Source: Ruegeria arenilitoris
GTDB lineage: Bacteria > Pseudomonadota > Alphaproteobacteria > Rhodobacterales > Rhodobacteraceae
Reading direction: 5' to 3'
Assembly: GCF_013032855.1 (NCBI RefSeq)
Contig: NZ_WQDA01000003.1
Coordinates: 248,001 to 312,000 of the forward strand
DNA: 64,000 nt
This document shows positions 1 through 8,273 of the stretch, piece by piece. Made by a program: the position numbers and the translations under genes. Positions within the stretch are counted from its first letter, which is position 1. The number at the start of each line of letters is the position of its first letter. Under the pieces are notes generated by a model. The model saw only the letters and a list, made by a program, of their open reading frames with translations, was not told where the DNA came from and ran no database searches.

Positions 1-378
1 CGACAGGGCGTCATGGATGCGGGGCGCGCCCTGCACCAACTCGTTCGCGAAAAGGCGGCTTTCGCGCGGCAACTCGCGGCTCATCTGCAGCTTGCGCTTG
101 ATGTACGAGAGGATCTCCTCCATCGGCTCGCCGTTTTCATCAAGGTCGTGCAGCGGCGCCAGCCAGGTGTCCAGCAGGCCGGACAGAAGCGCGGTGTGGA
201 TCGCCTCCTTGGACGGGAAATAATACAGAAGATTCGGCTTGCTCAGCCCGGCCTCGGCCGCGATCTGATCGACGGTCGCCCCGCGAAAGCCGTGGGCCGA
301 AAACACGTTCAGCGCGGCCTCGAGAATCGCGGCGCGGTTCTTTTTCTGAATTCGGGTCGGGGCGCGGTCTTTGGGCAT
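1..378 (-). CDS. rutR: TetR-family regulator, RutR-like (partial, C-terminus beyond left edge)
   Basis: Only the first 126 residues are in the window. They read MPKDRAPTRIQKKNRAAI and continue into a typical TetR helix-turn-helix (about residues 15-60, with GATVDQIAAEAGLSKPNLLYYF), followed by the start of the ligand-binding domain. The start is the ATG at 376-378. RutR proteins sense uracil or thymine and repress pyrimidine-degradation genes. Two observations support that role here. The gene diverges from an amidohydrolase and dihydropyrimidinase operon, and a palindrome matching the E. coli RutR consensus TTGACCA-N2-TGGTCAA lies at 485-500 between them. The ligand has not been shown and the effector domain is mostly outside the window, so the specific RutR name is an inference. 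Confidence 0.8.
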   Translation of the reverse strand, partial: MPKDRAPTRIQKKNRAAILEAALNVFSAHGFRGATVDQIAAEAGLSKPNLLYYFPSKEAIHTALLSGLLDTWLAPLHDLDENGEPMEEILSYIKRKLQMSRELPRESRLFANELVQGAPRIHDALS

Positions 379-484
379 GTATGCAGGGCGTCTCTTTTTC
401 GAACAAGCAGGTGTTGAATATGCCGATTTTTGCATCGGCGCGATGCAATTTCTTGACTGATATCGAACCCGTGATAGCGTGAGT

Positions 485-500
485 TTGACCAGATGGTCAA
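485..500. promoter_or_regulatory. RutR-type operator palindrome
   Basis: The sequence TTGACCAGATGGTCAA is a perfect 7+7 bp inverted repeat around AG/AT and matches the known RutR consensus TTGACCA-N2-TGGTCAA. It lies 50 bp upstream of the amidohydrolase start and 107 bp upstream of the rutR start. A weak candidate -35 (TTGACT, 453-458) lies just before it with no good -10. The site is placed to repress the rightward operon and perhaps rutR itself. Confidence 0.8.
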
Positions 501-549
501 ATCAAGACACCAAAAGCGAGCCTAATCGCAAGCAACAGGGAAGACGAAC

Positions 550-1800
550 ATGGCAGCTCCGGCGCAGAATCTCAGGATCAATGGCGACAGGTTGTGGGAC
601 ACCCTGATGGAGATGGCCGAGATCGGTCCGGGCGTTGCCGGCGGCAACAACCGCCAGACCCTGACCGACGAAGATGCCGAAGGCCGCGCGCTGTTCCAGA
701 AATGGTGCGAAGAAGCCGGGTGTACCATGGGCCTCGACCAGATGGGCAACATGTTCGCCATGCGCCCCGGCACGGACCCCGATGCGCTGCCGGTCTATGT
801 AGGCTCGCACCTGGATACGCAGCCGACGGGCGGCAAGTACGACGGGGTGCTGGGGGTTCTGGGCGCGCTCGAGATCATCCGCACCCTGAACGATCTGGGC
901 ATCAAGACCAAACACCCGATCGTGGCCACCAATTGGACCAACGAAGAGGGCACGCGCTTCGCCCCCGCCATGCTGGCCTCGGGCGTGTTCGCGGGGATGC
1001 ACACGCAGGACTGGGCCTATGACCGCGAGGATGCCGAGGGCAAGAAATTTGGCGACGAATTGCAGCGCATCGGCTGGCGCGGCGATGAAGAGGTCGGGGC
1101 CCGCAAGATGCATGCTTTCTTTGAGCTGCATATCGAACAGGGCCCGATCCTCGAGGCAGAGGGCAAGGATATCGGCGTCGTCACCCATGGGCAGGGCCTC
1201 AGCTGGACCCAGGTGACCGTGACCGGCAAGGACGCGCATACCGGCTCGACCCCGATGCCGATGCGCAAGAATGCCGGGCTGGCGATGGCGCGCATTCTCG
1301 AAAAGGTGGACGAGATTGCCTGGTCGCACGCGCCCCATGCCGTGGGGGCTGCCGGGCATATCGACGTCTATCCGAACTCGCGCAACGTGATCCCGGGCAA
1401 GGTGGTGTTCACGGTCGATTTCCGCTCGCCCGAGTTGGACGTCATCAAGGACATGGAGAACCGCCTGCGCGTCGCGGCCGAGGACATCGTGGATGAATTG
1501 GGCCTGCAGGTCGAGTTCGAGAAGGTCGGCGGGTTCGACCCGGTGAAATTCGATGAGACCTGCGTCGCCGCCGTGCGCAACGCGGCCGAGCGGCTGGGCT
1601 ATTCGCATACCAACATCATCTCGGGCGCGGGGCACGATGCCTGCTGGATCAACCGCGTGGCGCCGACCGCCATGGTGATGTGCCCCTGCGTGGATGGCCT
1701 GAGCCACAACGAGGCCGAGGAAATCAGCAAGGAATGGGCAACCGCCGGGGCGGATGTGCTGTTCCACGCGGTCGTCGAAACAGCCGAGGTCGTGGAGTAG
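550..1800 (+). CDS. Zn-dependent N-carbamoyl amidohydrolase (beta-ureidopropionase / hydantoinase-carbamoylase family)
   Basis: This 416-residue M20-type amidase contains all hallmarks of the allantoate/N-carbamoyl amidohydrolase family. The metal ligand motif GSHLDTQPTGGKYDG has His87 and Asp98. NEEGTRF has Glu132/Glu133. HIEQGP has His194. GAGHDA lies near residue 358 and SHNEAE near 382. The enzyme hydrolyses a carbamoyl group, giving an amino acid, CO2 and NH3. Followed by a dihydropyrimidinase and preceded by a RutR site, it most likely performs the last step of reductive pyrimidine catabolism (N-carbamoyl-beta-alanine to beta-alanine), acting in the cytosol. Allantoate or N-carbamoyl-L-amino acid specificity cannot be excluded from sequence. 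It is the first gene of the operon. Confidence 0.88.
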   Translation: MAAPAQNLRINGDRLWDTLMEMAEIGPGVAGGNNRQTLTDEDAEGRALFQKWCEEAGCTMGLDQMGNMFAMRPGTDPDALPVYVGSHLDTQPTGGKYDGVLGVLGALEIIRTLNDLGIKTKHPIVATNWTNEEGTRFAPAMLASGVFAGMHTQDWAYDREDAEGKKFGDELQRIGWRGDEEVGARKMHAFFELHIEQGPILEAEGKDIGVVTHGQGLSWTQVTVTGKDAHTGSTPMPMRKNAGLAMARILEKVDEIAWSHAPHAVGAAGHIDVYPNSRNVIPGKVVFTVDFRSPELDVIKDMENRLRVAAEDIVDELGLQVEFEKVGGFDPVKFDETCVAAVRNAAERLGYSHTNIISGAGHDACWINRVAPTAMVMCPCVDGLSHNEAEEISKEWATAGADVLFHAVVETAEVVE

Positions 1801-1872
1801 CCTTGGCCGCGCGCCCCCGAATCCGCCGAAAACCAACAGAGGCGCAACAGACGCGCCCGCAGGGAGTTGAAC

Positions 1873-3327
1873 ATGAGCACAGTCATCAAGAACGGAACCG
1901 TTGTCACTGCGGATCTGACCTACAAGGCCGACGTCAAGATCGAAGGCGGCGTGATCACCGAGATCGGGCCGGATCTGAAGGGGGACGAGCAACTGGACGC
2001 GACCGGCTGTTATGTCATGCCCGGCGGGATCGACCCGCACACGCATCTGGAAATGCCGTTCATGGGCACCTATTCCAGCGATGACTTCGAAAGCGGCACC
2101 CGCGCGGCGTTGGCTGGCGGCACGACCATGGTGGTGGATTTCGCCCTGCCGAACCCGGGCGAAAGCCTTTTGGATGCGCTCAAACGCTGGGACAACAAAT
2201 CGACCCGCGCCAATTGCGACTATTCTTTCCACATGGCCGTGACGTGGTGGGGCGAACAGGTGTTCGACGATCTGAAAACCGTGATCGAGCAGCGCGGCAT
2301 CAACACGTTCAAGCATTTCATGGCCTACAAGGGCGCACTGATGGTCAATGACGACGAGCTGTTTGCATCGTTCAAGCGGCTGGCCGAGCTGGGCGGGATC
2401 GCGATGGTCCATGCCGAGAATGGCGACGTGGTGGCCGAGTTGCAGGCCAAGCTATTGGCCGAAGGAAATACCGGCCCCGAGGCCCATGCCTATTCGCGCC
2501 CGCCGCAGGTCGAGGGCGAGGCCACCAACCGCGCCATCATGATCGCCGACATGGCCGGGGTGCCGCTCTACGTGGTGCACACCTCGTGCGAAGAGGCGCA
2601 TGAGGCCATCCGCCGGGCTCGGATGCAGGGCAAACGCGTCTGGGGCGAGCCGCTGATCCAGCACCTGACGCTGGACGATAGCGAATATGCGCATCCTGAT
2701 TGGGACCACGCCGCGCGCCGGGTGATGAGCCCGCCGTTCCGCAACAAACAGCACCAGGACAGCCTGTGGGCGGGGCTTCAGTCGGGCTCGCTGAGCGTGG
2801 TGGCCACCGATCACTGTGCCTTCACGACCGAGCAGAAGCGGTTCGGCGTGGGCGATTTCACCAAGATTCCGAACGGGACGGGCGGCCTGGAGGATCGGAT
2901 GCCGATGCTGTGGACCCACGGCGTGGCGACCGGGCGGCTGACGCCGAACGAATTCGTGGCCGTGACTTCAACAAACATCGCCAAGATATTGAATTGCTAT
3001 CCGAAAAAGGGCGCAGTTCTGGTGGGCGCAGATGCCGATCTGGTGGTGTGGGACCCGGACAAGACCAAGACCATCAGCGCGGCGACGCAGCAGTCGGCGA
3101 TCGACTACAACGTGTTCGAGGGGCACGCGGTCAAGGGCCTGCCGCGCTTTACCCTGACCCGTGGACAGGTCGCGGTGCATGATGGCGAGATTCGCACGCA
3201 GGAAGGCCATGGCAAATTCGTCGCGCGCGAGGCCAACACCACCGTGAACAAGGCGCTGAGCACCTGGAAAGAGCTGACCGCCCCGCGCCCGGTAGAGCGG
3301 TCGGGCATCCCGGCGACGGGGGTATGA
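1873..3327 (+). CDS. hydA: Dihydropyrimidinase / D-hydantoinase
   Basis: This 484-residue cyclic amidohydrolase opens the ring of dihydrouracil or dihydrothymine (and hydantoins) to the N-carbamoyl acid that the upstream enzyme hydrolyses. Visible features are the HxH metal motif in GGIDPHTHLEMPF, the FKHFMAYKGAL segment with the lysine expected to be carboxylated between two zincs, the ligand motif HTSCEEAH, and ATDHCAF with the catalytic aspartate. Length is normal for the family. I chose the ATG at 1873 because AGGGAG at 1861-1866 is ideally spaced for it. A TTG two codons upstream is open but worse placed. The 72-bp gap to the amidohydrolase has no terminator. Confidence 0.93.
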   Translation: MSTVIKNGTVVTADLTYKADVKIEGGVITEIGPDLKGDEQLDATGCYVMPGGIDPHTHLEMPFMGTYSSDDFESGTRAALAGGTTMVVDFALPNPGESLLDALKRWDNKSTRANCDYSFHMAVTWWGEQVFDDLKTVIEQRGINTFKHFMAYKGALMVNDDELFASFKRLAELGGIAMVHAENGDVVAELQAKLLAEGNTGPEAHAYSRPPQVEGEATNRAIMIADMAGVPLYVVHTSCEEAHEAIRRARMQGKRVWGEPLIQHLTLDDSEYAHPDWDHAARRVMSPPFRNKQHQDSLWAGLQSGSLSVVATDHCAFTTEQKRFGVGDFTKIPNGTGGLEDRMPMLWTHGVATGRLTPNEFVAVTSTNIAKILNCYPKKGAVLVGADADLVVWDPDKTKTISAATQQSAIDYNVFEGHAVKGLPRFTLTRGQVAVHDGEIRTQEGHGKFVAREANTTVNKALSTWKELTAPRPVERSGIPATGV

Positions 3328-3378
3328 TGCACGAAGGTTACCGAACGGGCAAAAAAGCCAAAACTTCAAGGCAGTAGG

Positions 3379-4176
3379 ATGACATCGGAAAGCAATACCC
3401 AGCCCGTGATCGAGGCAAAGAACCTCGACCTGACCTTCCAGACCAATGACGGACCCGTGCACGCCCTCAAGGACGTGAACCTGGCGGTCGACAAGGGCGA
3501 ATTCGTCAGTTTCATCGGCCCTTCGGGCTGCGGAAAAACGACCTTCCTGCGCTGTGTCGCTGCGCTGGAAACGCCTACGGGCGGCACGCTGACCGTCAAC
3601 GGCATGACCCCGGACGAGGCCCGCCGGAACCGGGCCTATGGCTATGTGTTCCAGGCGGCGGGCCTGTACCCGTGGCGGACCATCGCCAAGAACATCAAAC
3701 TGCCGCTCGAGATCATGGGATATTCGGCTCAGGAACAGGAAGAACGTGTAAAGAACGTTCTGGAACTTGTTGATCTAGCAGGGTTTGGTGCAAAATTCCC
3801 CTGGCAGCTATCGGGTGGGATGCAGCAACGGGCCAGCATCGCGCGGGCGCTGGCTTTCGACGCCGATATCCTGTTGATGGACGAGCCTTTCGGCGCGCTG
3901 GACGAGATCGTGCGCGATCACCTGAACGAACAGCTTCTGGCGCTGTGGGCGCGCACCGGCAAGACGATCGGTTTCGTCACCCACTCGATCCCCGAGGCGG
4001 TGTATCTGAGCACCAAGATCGTGGTGATGAGCCCGCGCCCCGGGCGGATTACCGATGTGATCGACAGCCCTCTGCCCAAGGAACGGCCGCTGGACATTCG
4101 CGACACGCCCGAATTCATCGAGGTCGCGCATCGCGTGCGCGAAGGGCTGCGCGCCGGGCATGGGGACGATGTGTGA
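3379..4176 (+). CDS. ABC importer ATPase (NitT/TauT family)
   Basis: This 265-residue ATP-binding subunit has Walker A (GPSGCGKTT), the Q-loop, the signature LSGGMQQR, Walker B (ILLMDEPFGALD) and the switch histidine in FVTHSIPEA. It resembles SsuB/TauB-type ATPases that power import of small organic solutes. It is encoded with two permeases and an NMT1/THI5-type binding protein after the pyrimidine-catabolic enzymes. The likely cargo is therefore a pyrimidine, dihydropyrimidine or hydantoin, but this comes from context and not from the ATPase. Its stop overlaps the next start (TGATG). Confidence 0.92.
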   Translation: MTSESNTQPVIEAKNLDLTFQTNDGPVHALKDVNLAVDKGEFVSFIGPSGCGKTTFLRCVAALETPTGGTLTVNGMTPDEARRNRAYGYVFQAAGLYPWRTIAKNIKLPLEIMGYSAQEQEERVKNVLELVDLAGFGAKFPWQLSGGMQQRASIARALAFDADILLMDEPFGALDEIVRDHLNEQLLALWARTGKTIGFVTHSIPEAVYLSTKIVVMSPRPGRITDVIDSPLPKERPLDIRDTPEFIEVAHRVREGLRAGHGDDV

Positions 4177-4607
4177 TGGGCAGGGATGACATCAGACGCG
4201 CGACCGAGGCGGATGTGCCAGCCTGCGCGGCGGTGGTCTCGGCCTGGGTCCGCCAGACCGAGTGGATGACGGATGAACTGCCCCAGCAGGAATTGGAGGC
4301 GCTGATCGCGCAGGCCTTCCCGGACCGCGAGATGTGGGTCGTGGGTGAACCCGTCGATTGCTACATGTCGGTCGATCCCGCGGCACAGAAGGTCGGCGCG
4401 CTCTATTGCCTGCGGACCGGGCAGGGCATCGGCAAGCGCCTGCTGGACCGGGCAAAACAGGGGCGTAGCTTTCTGTGGCTGACGGCCCATCAACCGAATG
4501 CCGCCGCGCAACGGTTCTATCGCCGCGAGGGTTTTGTCGAAACCGGGAGCGAGGCCGCAACGCCGCCCGAGACCGTCCCCGTGGTGCGGATGGAGTGGCA
4601 CGCATGA
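4176..4607 (+). CDS. GNAT-family N-acetyltransferase inserted in the ABC transporter operon
   Basis: This 143-residue protein has a GNAT fold. The acetyl-CoA pyrophosphate loop appears as GQGIGKRLLD around residues 83-92, and the C-terminal motif B region appears as LTAHQPNAAAQRFYRREGF. The ATG at 4176 overlaps the ATPase stop by one base, and its own stop overlaps the next permease start (ATGA), so it is translationally coupled to both transporter genes. The substrate is unknown. It could acetylate an amine formed in the pathway (for example beta-alanine or 3-aminoisobutyrate) or protect an imported compound, both speculative. A GNAT in the middle of an ABC importer operon is unusual. Confidence 0.85.
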   Translation: MGRDDIRRATEADVPACAAVVSAWVRQTEWMTDELPQQELEALIAQAFPDREMWVVGEPVDCYMSVDPAAQKVGALYCLRTGQGIGKRLLDRAKQGRSFLWLTAHQPNAAAQRFYRREGFVETGSEAATPPETVPVVRMEWHA

Positions 4608-5521
4608 AGCAGCTTGTTGCCGTTCTGACCGTTTTGCTGGCCATCATCGTCATCTGGTACGCGGCCTGCATTCCGATGAACATCAAGGGCGTCCTGACCG
4701 AACAGGAACGGGCCGGGGCCGAAGTGGTTCCGCCCTCGGCCAAAGACCGCCGCGACATGGGGGAAATCGGCCTGGCGCTGCGCAACAGCTTTGCCATTCC
4801 GGCGACCTGGGCGCAGGACCGGCCGCGTCTGCCCGCGCCGCATCAGGTGGGCATCGAGCTGTGGGAGACCACGGTTCAGAAGAAGATCACCTCGAAACGG
4901 TCGCTGGTCTATCACGGCTGGGTGACGCTCAGCGCGACGATTCTTGGCTTTGCCATCGGCACGGGGCTGGGCATCCTGCTGGCGGTGGGGATCGTGCACA
5001 GCCGGGTGATGGACCTGTCGGTCATGCCCTGGGCCATCGTCAGCCAGACCATTCCCATCATCGCGTTGGCGCCGATGATCATCGTGGTGCTGTATTCGAT
5101 CGGCATTCAGGGGATCATCCCCAAGGCGGTGATCTCGGCCTATCTGAGCTTCTTCCCGGTGGTCGTGGGCATGGTCAAGGGCCTGCGCAGCCCTGACGCG
5201 ATGCAGTTGGACCTGCTGCGCACCTATAATGCAAGCAACGGGCAGGCGTTCTGGAAACTGCGCCTGCCGGCCTCGATGCCCTATCTGTTCGCCTCTCTCA
5301 AGATCGGGATCGCCGCGTCGCTGGTGGGGGCCATCGTCGGCGAACTGCCGACCGGCGCCGTGGCGGGGCTGGGCGCGCGTCTGCTGGCCGGCAGCTACTA
5401 TGGCCAAACGGTGCAGATCTGGTCGGCGCTGTTTGCCGCGGCCATTCTGGCGGCCTGTCTTGTGGGCCTGTTGGGCCTGATCGAGCGCGCGGTGTTGAAA
5501 CGCATGGGGATGGCGCAATGA
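4604..5521 (+). CDS. ABC transporter permease 1 (NitT/TauT type)
   Basis: This 305-residue inner-membrane protein begins with a hydrophobic segment (MKQLVAVLTVLLAIIVIW). A soluble stretch of about 80 residues follows, then several membrane helices of the BPD_transp_1 domain. The EAA cytoplasmic coupling loop is visible as LLRTYNASNGQAFWKLRLP near residues 205-223, where the ATPase docks. The start overlaps the stop of the acetyltransferase (ATGA) and its stop overlaps permease 2 in the same way. It probably forms a heterodimeric channel with permease 2. The long N-terminal soluble region distinguishes it from its partner. Confidence 0.9.
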   Translation: MKQLVAVLTVLLAIIVIWYAACIPMNIKGVLTEQERAGAEVVPPSAKDRRDMGEIGLALRNSFAIPATWAQDRPRLPAPHQVGIELWETTVQKKITSKRSLVYHGWVTLSATILGFAIGTGLGILLAVGIVHSRVMDLSVMPWAIVSQTIPIIALAPMIIVVLYSIGIQGIIPKAVISAYLSFFPVVVGMVKGLRSPDAMQLDLLRTYNASNGQAFWKLRLPASMPYLFASLKIGIAASLVGAIVGELPTGAVAGLGARLLAGSYYGQTVQIWSALFAAAILAACLVGLLGLIERAVLKRMGMAQ

Positions 5522-6363
5522 TGATGGTCGGTCTTGCAATCCTTTTGTGGTTGGCCGGTTGGTGGCTGAACACCCGCCTGGCCAGCGGACCTTATGCCGA
5601 CACGCGGACGGTGCGCATTCTTGCTCCGCTGATCTTCGGCCTGACCGTCATCGGGGTTTGGGAAATGCTGGTGCGCGGGCTCGATGTGCCTCTGGTGATC
5701 CTGCCGGCGCCTTCGGTGATCTGGGACCGGTTCTGGGACAGCTTGCCGATCCTGTGGGCCGATTTCGTGCAGACCATCATCAAGGGCGCGCTCAGCGGCT
5801 ATATCATCGGATGCGGCGCCGCCTTCCTGATGGCAATCGCCGTGGACCGGTGGGATTTCCTGCGCCTGGGCCTGCTGCCGGTGGGCAATTTCGTGGCCGC
5901 GCTGCCGATCGTGGGTACCGCGCCGATCCTTGTAATGTGGTTCGGGTTCGACTGGCATTCGAAGGCTGCTGTGGTCGTGGTGATGGTCTTTTTCCCGATG
6001 CTGGTGAACACGGTGGCCGGCCTGCGCGAGGCCACCGCAATGCAGCGCGACCTGATGGAGACCTATGCCGCAACCTATTGGCAAAGCTTTCTGAAGCTGC
6101 GGTTGCCCGCGGCCATGCCGTTTATTTTCAACGGGTTGAAAATTTCCACCACGCTGGCCCTGATCGGCGCTATCGTGGCAGAGTTCTTCGGCTCGCCCAC
6201 TTTGGGCATGGGGTTCCGGATCTCGACCAGTGTCGGGCAATTGTCGCTGGACATGGTCTGGGCGGAAATCGTGGTCGCGGCGCTGGCCGGGACAGCGTTC
6301 TACGGTCTGGTCGCCATGATCGAGAAACTGGTGACCTTCTGGCACCCCTCGCAGCGGGGATAA
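5518..6363 (+). CDS. ABC transporter permease 2 (NitT/TauT type)
   Basis: This 281-residue membrane protein has a BPD_transp_1 permease domain and the EAA loop METYAATYWQSFLKLRLPAA near residues 180-199. Its start overlaps the preceding permease stop by ATGA, indicating coupled synthesis of two unlike permease subunits. It ends just before an intercistronic hairpin that separates it from the binding-protein gene. Confidence 0.9.
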   Translation: MMMVGLAILLWLAGWWLNTRLASGPYADTRTVRILAPLIFGLTVIGVWEMLVRGLDVPLVILPAPSVIWDRFWDSLPILWADFVQTIIKGALSGYIIGCGAAFLMAIAVDRWDFLRLGLLPVGNFVAALPIVGTAPILVMWFGFDWHSKAAVVVVMVFFPMLVNTVAGLREATAMQRDLMETYAATYWQSFLKLRLPAAMPFIFNGLKISTTLALIGAIVAEFFGSPTLGMGFRISTSVGQLSLDMVWAEIVVAALAGTAFYGLVAMIEKLVTFWHPSQRG

Positions 6364-6376
6364 ATCATTCAAAAGA

Positions 6377-6390
6377 CCCCGAAAACGGGG
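6377..6390 (+). other. Intercistronic RNA hairpin before the binding-protein gene
   Basis: CCCCG-AAAA-CGGGG forms a 5-bp GC stem with a tetraloop, 26 bp before the binding-protein start and with no T-tract. Such hairpins commonly protect the 5' end of the downstream mRNA segment and help raise binding-protein levels over permease levels. A role here is inferred. Confidence 0.5.
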
Positions 6391-6416
6391 CGCAACAACA
6401 ACTAGGAGAAATGAAG

Positions 6417-7406
6417 ATGAAGAAGTTTATCAGCGGGGCAATCACGGGCCTGGCCCTGACGGCCGGATCGGCCTTTGCCGCAGACGAGGTGACTCTGCAG
6501 TTGAAGTGGGTCACCCAGGCCCAGTTCGCGGGCTATTACGTCGCCAAGGACAAGGGGTTTTACGAAGAAGAAGGGCTGGACGTCACCATCCTGCCTGGCG
6601 GCCCCGACATCGCGCCCACGCAGGTGATCGCGGGCGGTGGCGCTGACGTCACCGTGGAATGGATGCCCGCCGCGCTGGCCGCGCGCGAAAAGGGCCTGCC
6701 GCTGGTCAACATTGCACAGCCGTTCAAAAGCTCGGGCATGATGCTGACCTGCTGGAAGGATGCGGGCATTTCCTCGCCCGAGGACCTCAAGAACCGCACG
6801 CTGGGCGTCTGGTTCTTCGGCAATGAGTTCCCGTTCATGAGCTGGATGAGCCAGCTGGGCATCGACACCGGCGGCAAGAGCGAAAACGGCGTCGAGGTTC
6901 TGAAGCAGGGCTTCAACGTCGACCCGCTGCTGCAGCGCCAGGCCGATTGCATCAGCACCATGACCTACAATGAATACTGGCAGGTGATCGACGCCGGCGT
7001 CAGCCCCGACGAGCTGGTGACCTTCAAGTATGAAGACCAGGGCGTAGCCACGCTGGAAGATGGCCTATACGTGCTTGAAGAAAACCTCAGCGACCCGGCC
7101 TTCGTCGACAAGATGGAACGCTTTGTGCGCGCTTCGATGAAAGGCTGGAAATACGCCGAGGAGAACCCGGACGAAGCCGCTGAAATCGTGTTGGAGAACG
7201 ATGCGACCGGTGCCCAGACCGAGGAACACCAGAAGCGCATGATGGGCGAGATCGCCAAGCTGACCGCAGGTTCGAACGGCGCGTTGGATCCGGCGGATTT
7301 CGAGCGCACGGTGAACACGCTGCTGGCCGGTGGCTCGGACCCGGTGATCACCAAAAAGCCGGAAGGCGCGTGGACCAGCCAGATCACGGATGCAGCCCTG
7401 AACTGA
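6417..7406 (+). CDS. ABC substrate-binding protein, NMT1/THI5-like
   Basis: This is a 329-residue periplasmic binding protein. A Sec signal peptide (MKKFISGAITGLALTAGSAFA, cleavage before ADEV) is followed by the NMT1/THI5-like fold with LKWVTQAQFAGYYVAKDKGF. Members of this family bind pyrimidine-like thiamin precursors among other solutes, which fits a pyrimidine-degradation operon. I chose the second ATG (6417) because AGGAG at 6404-6408 is 8 nt upstream of it but only 2 nt from the ATG at 6411. It is the last gene before a strong terminator. The ligand is not proven. Confidence 0.9.
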   Translation: MKKFISGAITGLALTAGSAFAADEVTLQLKWVTQAQFAGYYVAKDKGFYEEEGLDVTILPGGPDIAPTQVIAGGGADVTVEWMPAALAAREKGLPLVNIAQPFKSSGMMLTCWKDAGISSPEDLKNRTLGVWFFGNEFPFMSWMSQLGIDTGGKSENGVEVLKQGFNVDPLLQRQADCISTMTYNEYWQVIDAGVSPDELVTFKYEDQGVATLEDGLYVLEENLSDPAFVDKMERFVRASMKGWKYAEENPDEAAEIVLENDATGAQTEEHQKRMMGEIAKLTAGSNGALDPADFERTVNTLLAGGSDPVITKKPEGAWTSQITDAALN

Positions 7407-7432
7407 TTGGCAGTACCATGACAACAATTCAG

Positions 7433-7462
7433 CGCGGCCCCCTGTGGGCCGCGTTTGTTTTT
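7433..7462 (+). terminator. Rho-independent terminator of the pyrimidine operon
   Basis: CGCGGCCC (7433-7440), loop CCTGT and GGGCCGCG (7446-7453) form an 8-bp GC stem followed by TTTGTTTTT. It lies 26 bp after the binding-protein stop and isolates the operon from tupBCA. Confidence 0.9.
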
Positions 7463-7559
7463 GCGGATGTCGGAATTTAACTGTCTTCAGAAGCAGTTTC
7501 CTCTATTATTCCTGTAAGATTTTGCGATCTCTACGAAATTCGGTGAATGCGGGAATGAA

Positions 7560-8273
7560 ATGCAGGATTTTGCATCACAATTCAGCCAAGCAGGCCACCT
7601 GATCCTGACCGGGGATCCGGACCTTTGGGCGATCGTGATGCTGTCGCTGCAAGTTTCGGTGCTGGCTGTGTTGATTTCAGCCGTGATCGGGATGCCGGTT
7701 GGCGCGGCCTTGGCGGTGGCCCGCTTTCCCGGACGGCGCGCGTTGATCATTCTGATGAACGCACTGATGGGCTTTCCTCCGGTTGTCGTCGGCCTGCTGG
7801 TCTACCTGATGCTGTCCCGTTCGGGCCCGCTGGGCGTGCTGGAGCTTTTGTACACGCCAACCGCCATGATCATAGCTCAAACAGTGCTGGTAACCCCGAT
7901 CGTCGCGGCGCTGACACGGCAGGTGATCGAGATGCTGGCCGAGGAATATTCGGAACAGTTGCGCTCGTTGGGAGTGTCTCGGCTGGCGTCTGTTCCCGTG
8001 CTGTTGTGGGATGCGCGTCTGGCGTTGGTGACTGCATTGCTGGCCGGGTTCGGACGAGCCATCGCCGAAGTCGGCGCGGTGATTATCGTCGGCGGCAACA
8101 TCAACCACGTGACACGGGTCATGACGACGACGATTGCGTTGGAGACCTCGAAAGGCAACTTGGCCTTGGCGCTGGCCTTGGGGACGATCCTGATCGGAAT
8201 TGCCGTGGCCGTGAATGCGGCAGTCAGCGCATTGACGCTTCGGACCGAGCAGGAAGGGTTGCGCCATGCGTGA
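7560..8273 (+). CDS. tupB: Tungstate ABC transporter permease TupB
   Basis: This 237-residue polytopic membrane protein is the channel of a tungstate importer. The permease coupling loop is seen as EEYSEQLRSLGVSRLASVPVL near residues 127-147, and the family-typical GFGRAIAEVGAVIIVGGNI near 161-179. It overlaps tupC by 8 bp and is followed by the binding protein tupA, the usual Tup gene set. Tungstate rather than molybdate is preferred because the binding protein is of TupA and not ModA type. The 97 bp between the upstream terminator and this start should hold the promoter, but I could not assign a convincing one. Confidence 0.9.
   Translation: MQDFASQFSQAGHLILTGDPDLWAIVMLSLQVSVLAVLISAVIGMPVGAALAVARFPGRRALIILMNALMGFPPVVVGLLVYLMLSRSGPLGVLELLYTPTAMIIAQTVLVTPIVAALTRQVIEMLAEEYSEQLRSLGVSRLASVPVLLWDARLALVTALLAGFGRAIAEVGAVIIVGGNINHVTRVMTTTIALETSKGNLALALALGTILIGIAVAVNAAVSALTLRTEQEGLRHA

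Noticed and set aside
502-2412. Long open frame on the minus strand opposite the amidohydrolase and dihydropyrimidinase
   Set aside because: It is a GC-rich antisense shadow. The plus-strand proteins have clear family motifs and this one has none, with His/Gly/Arg-rich low-complexity composition.
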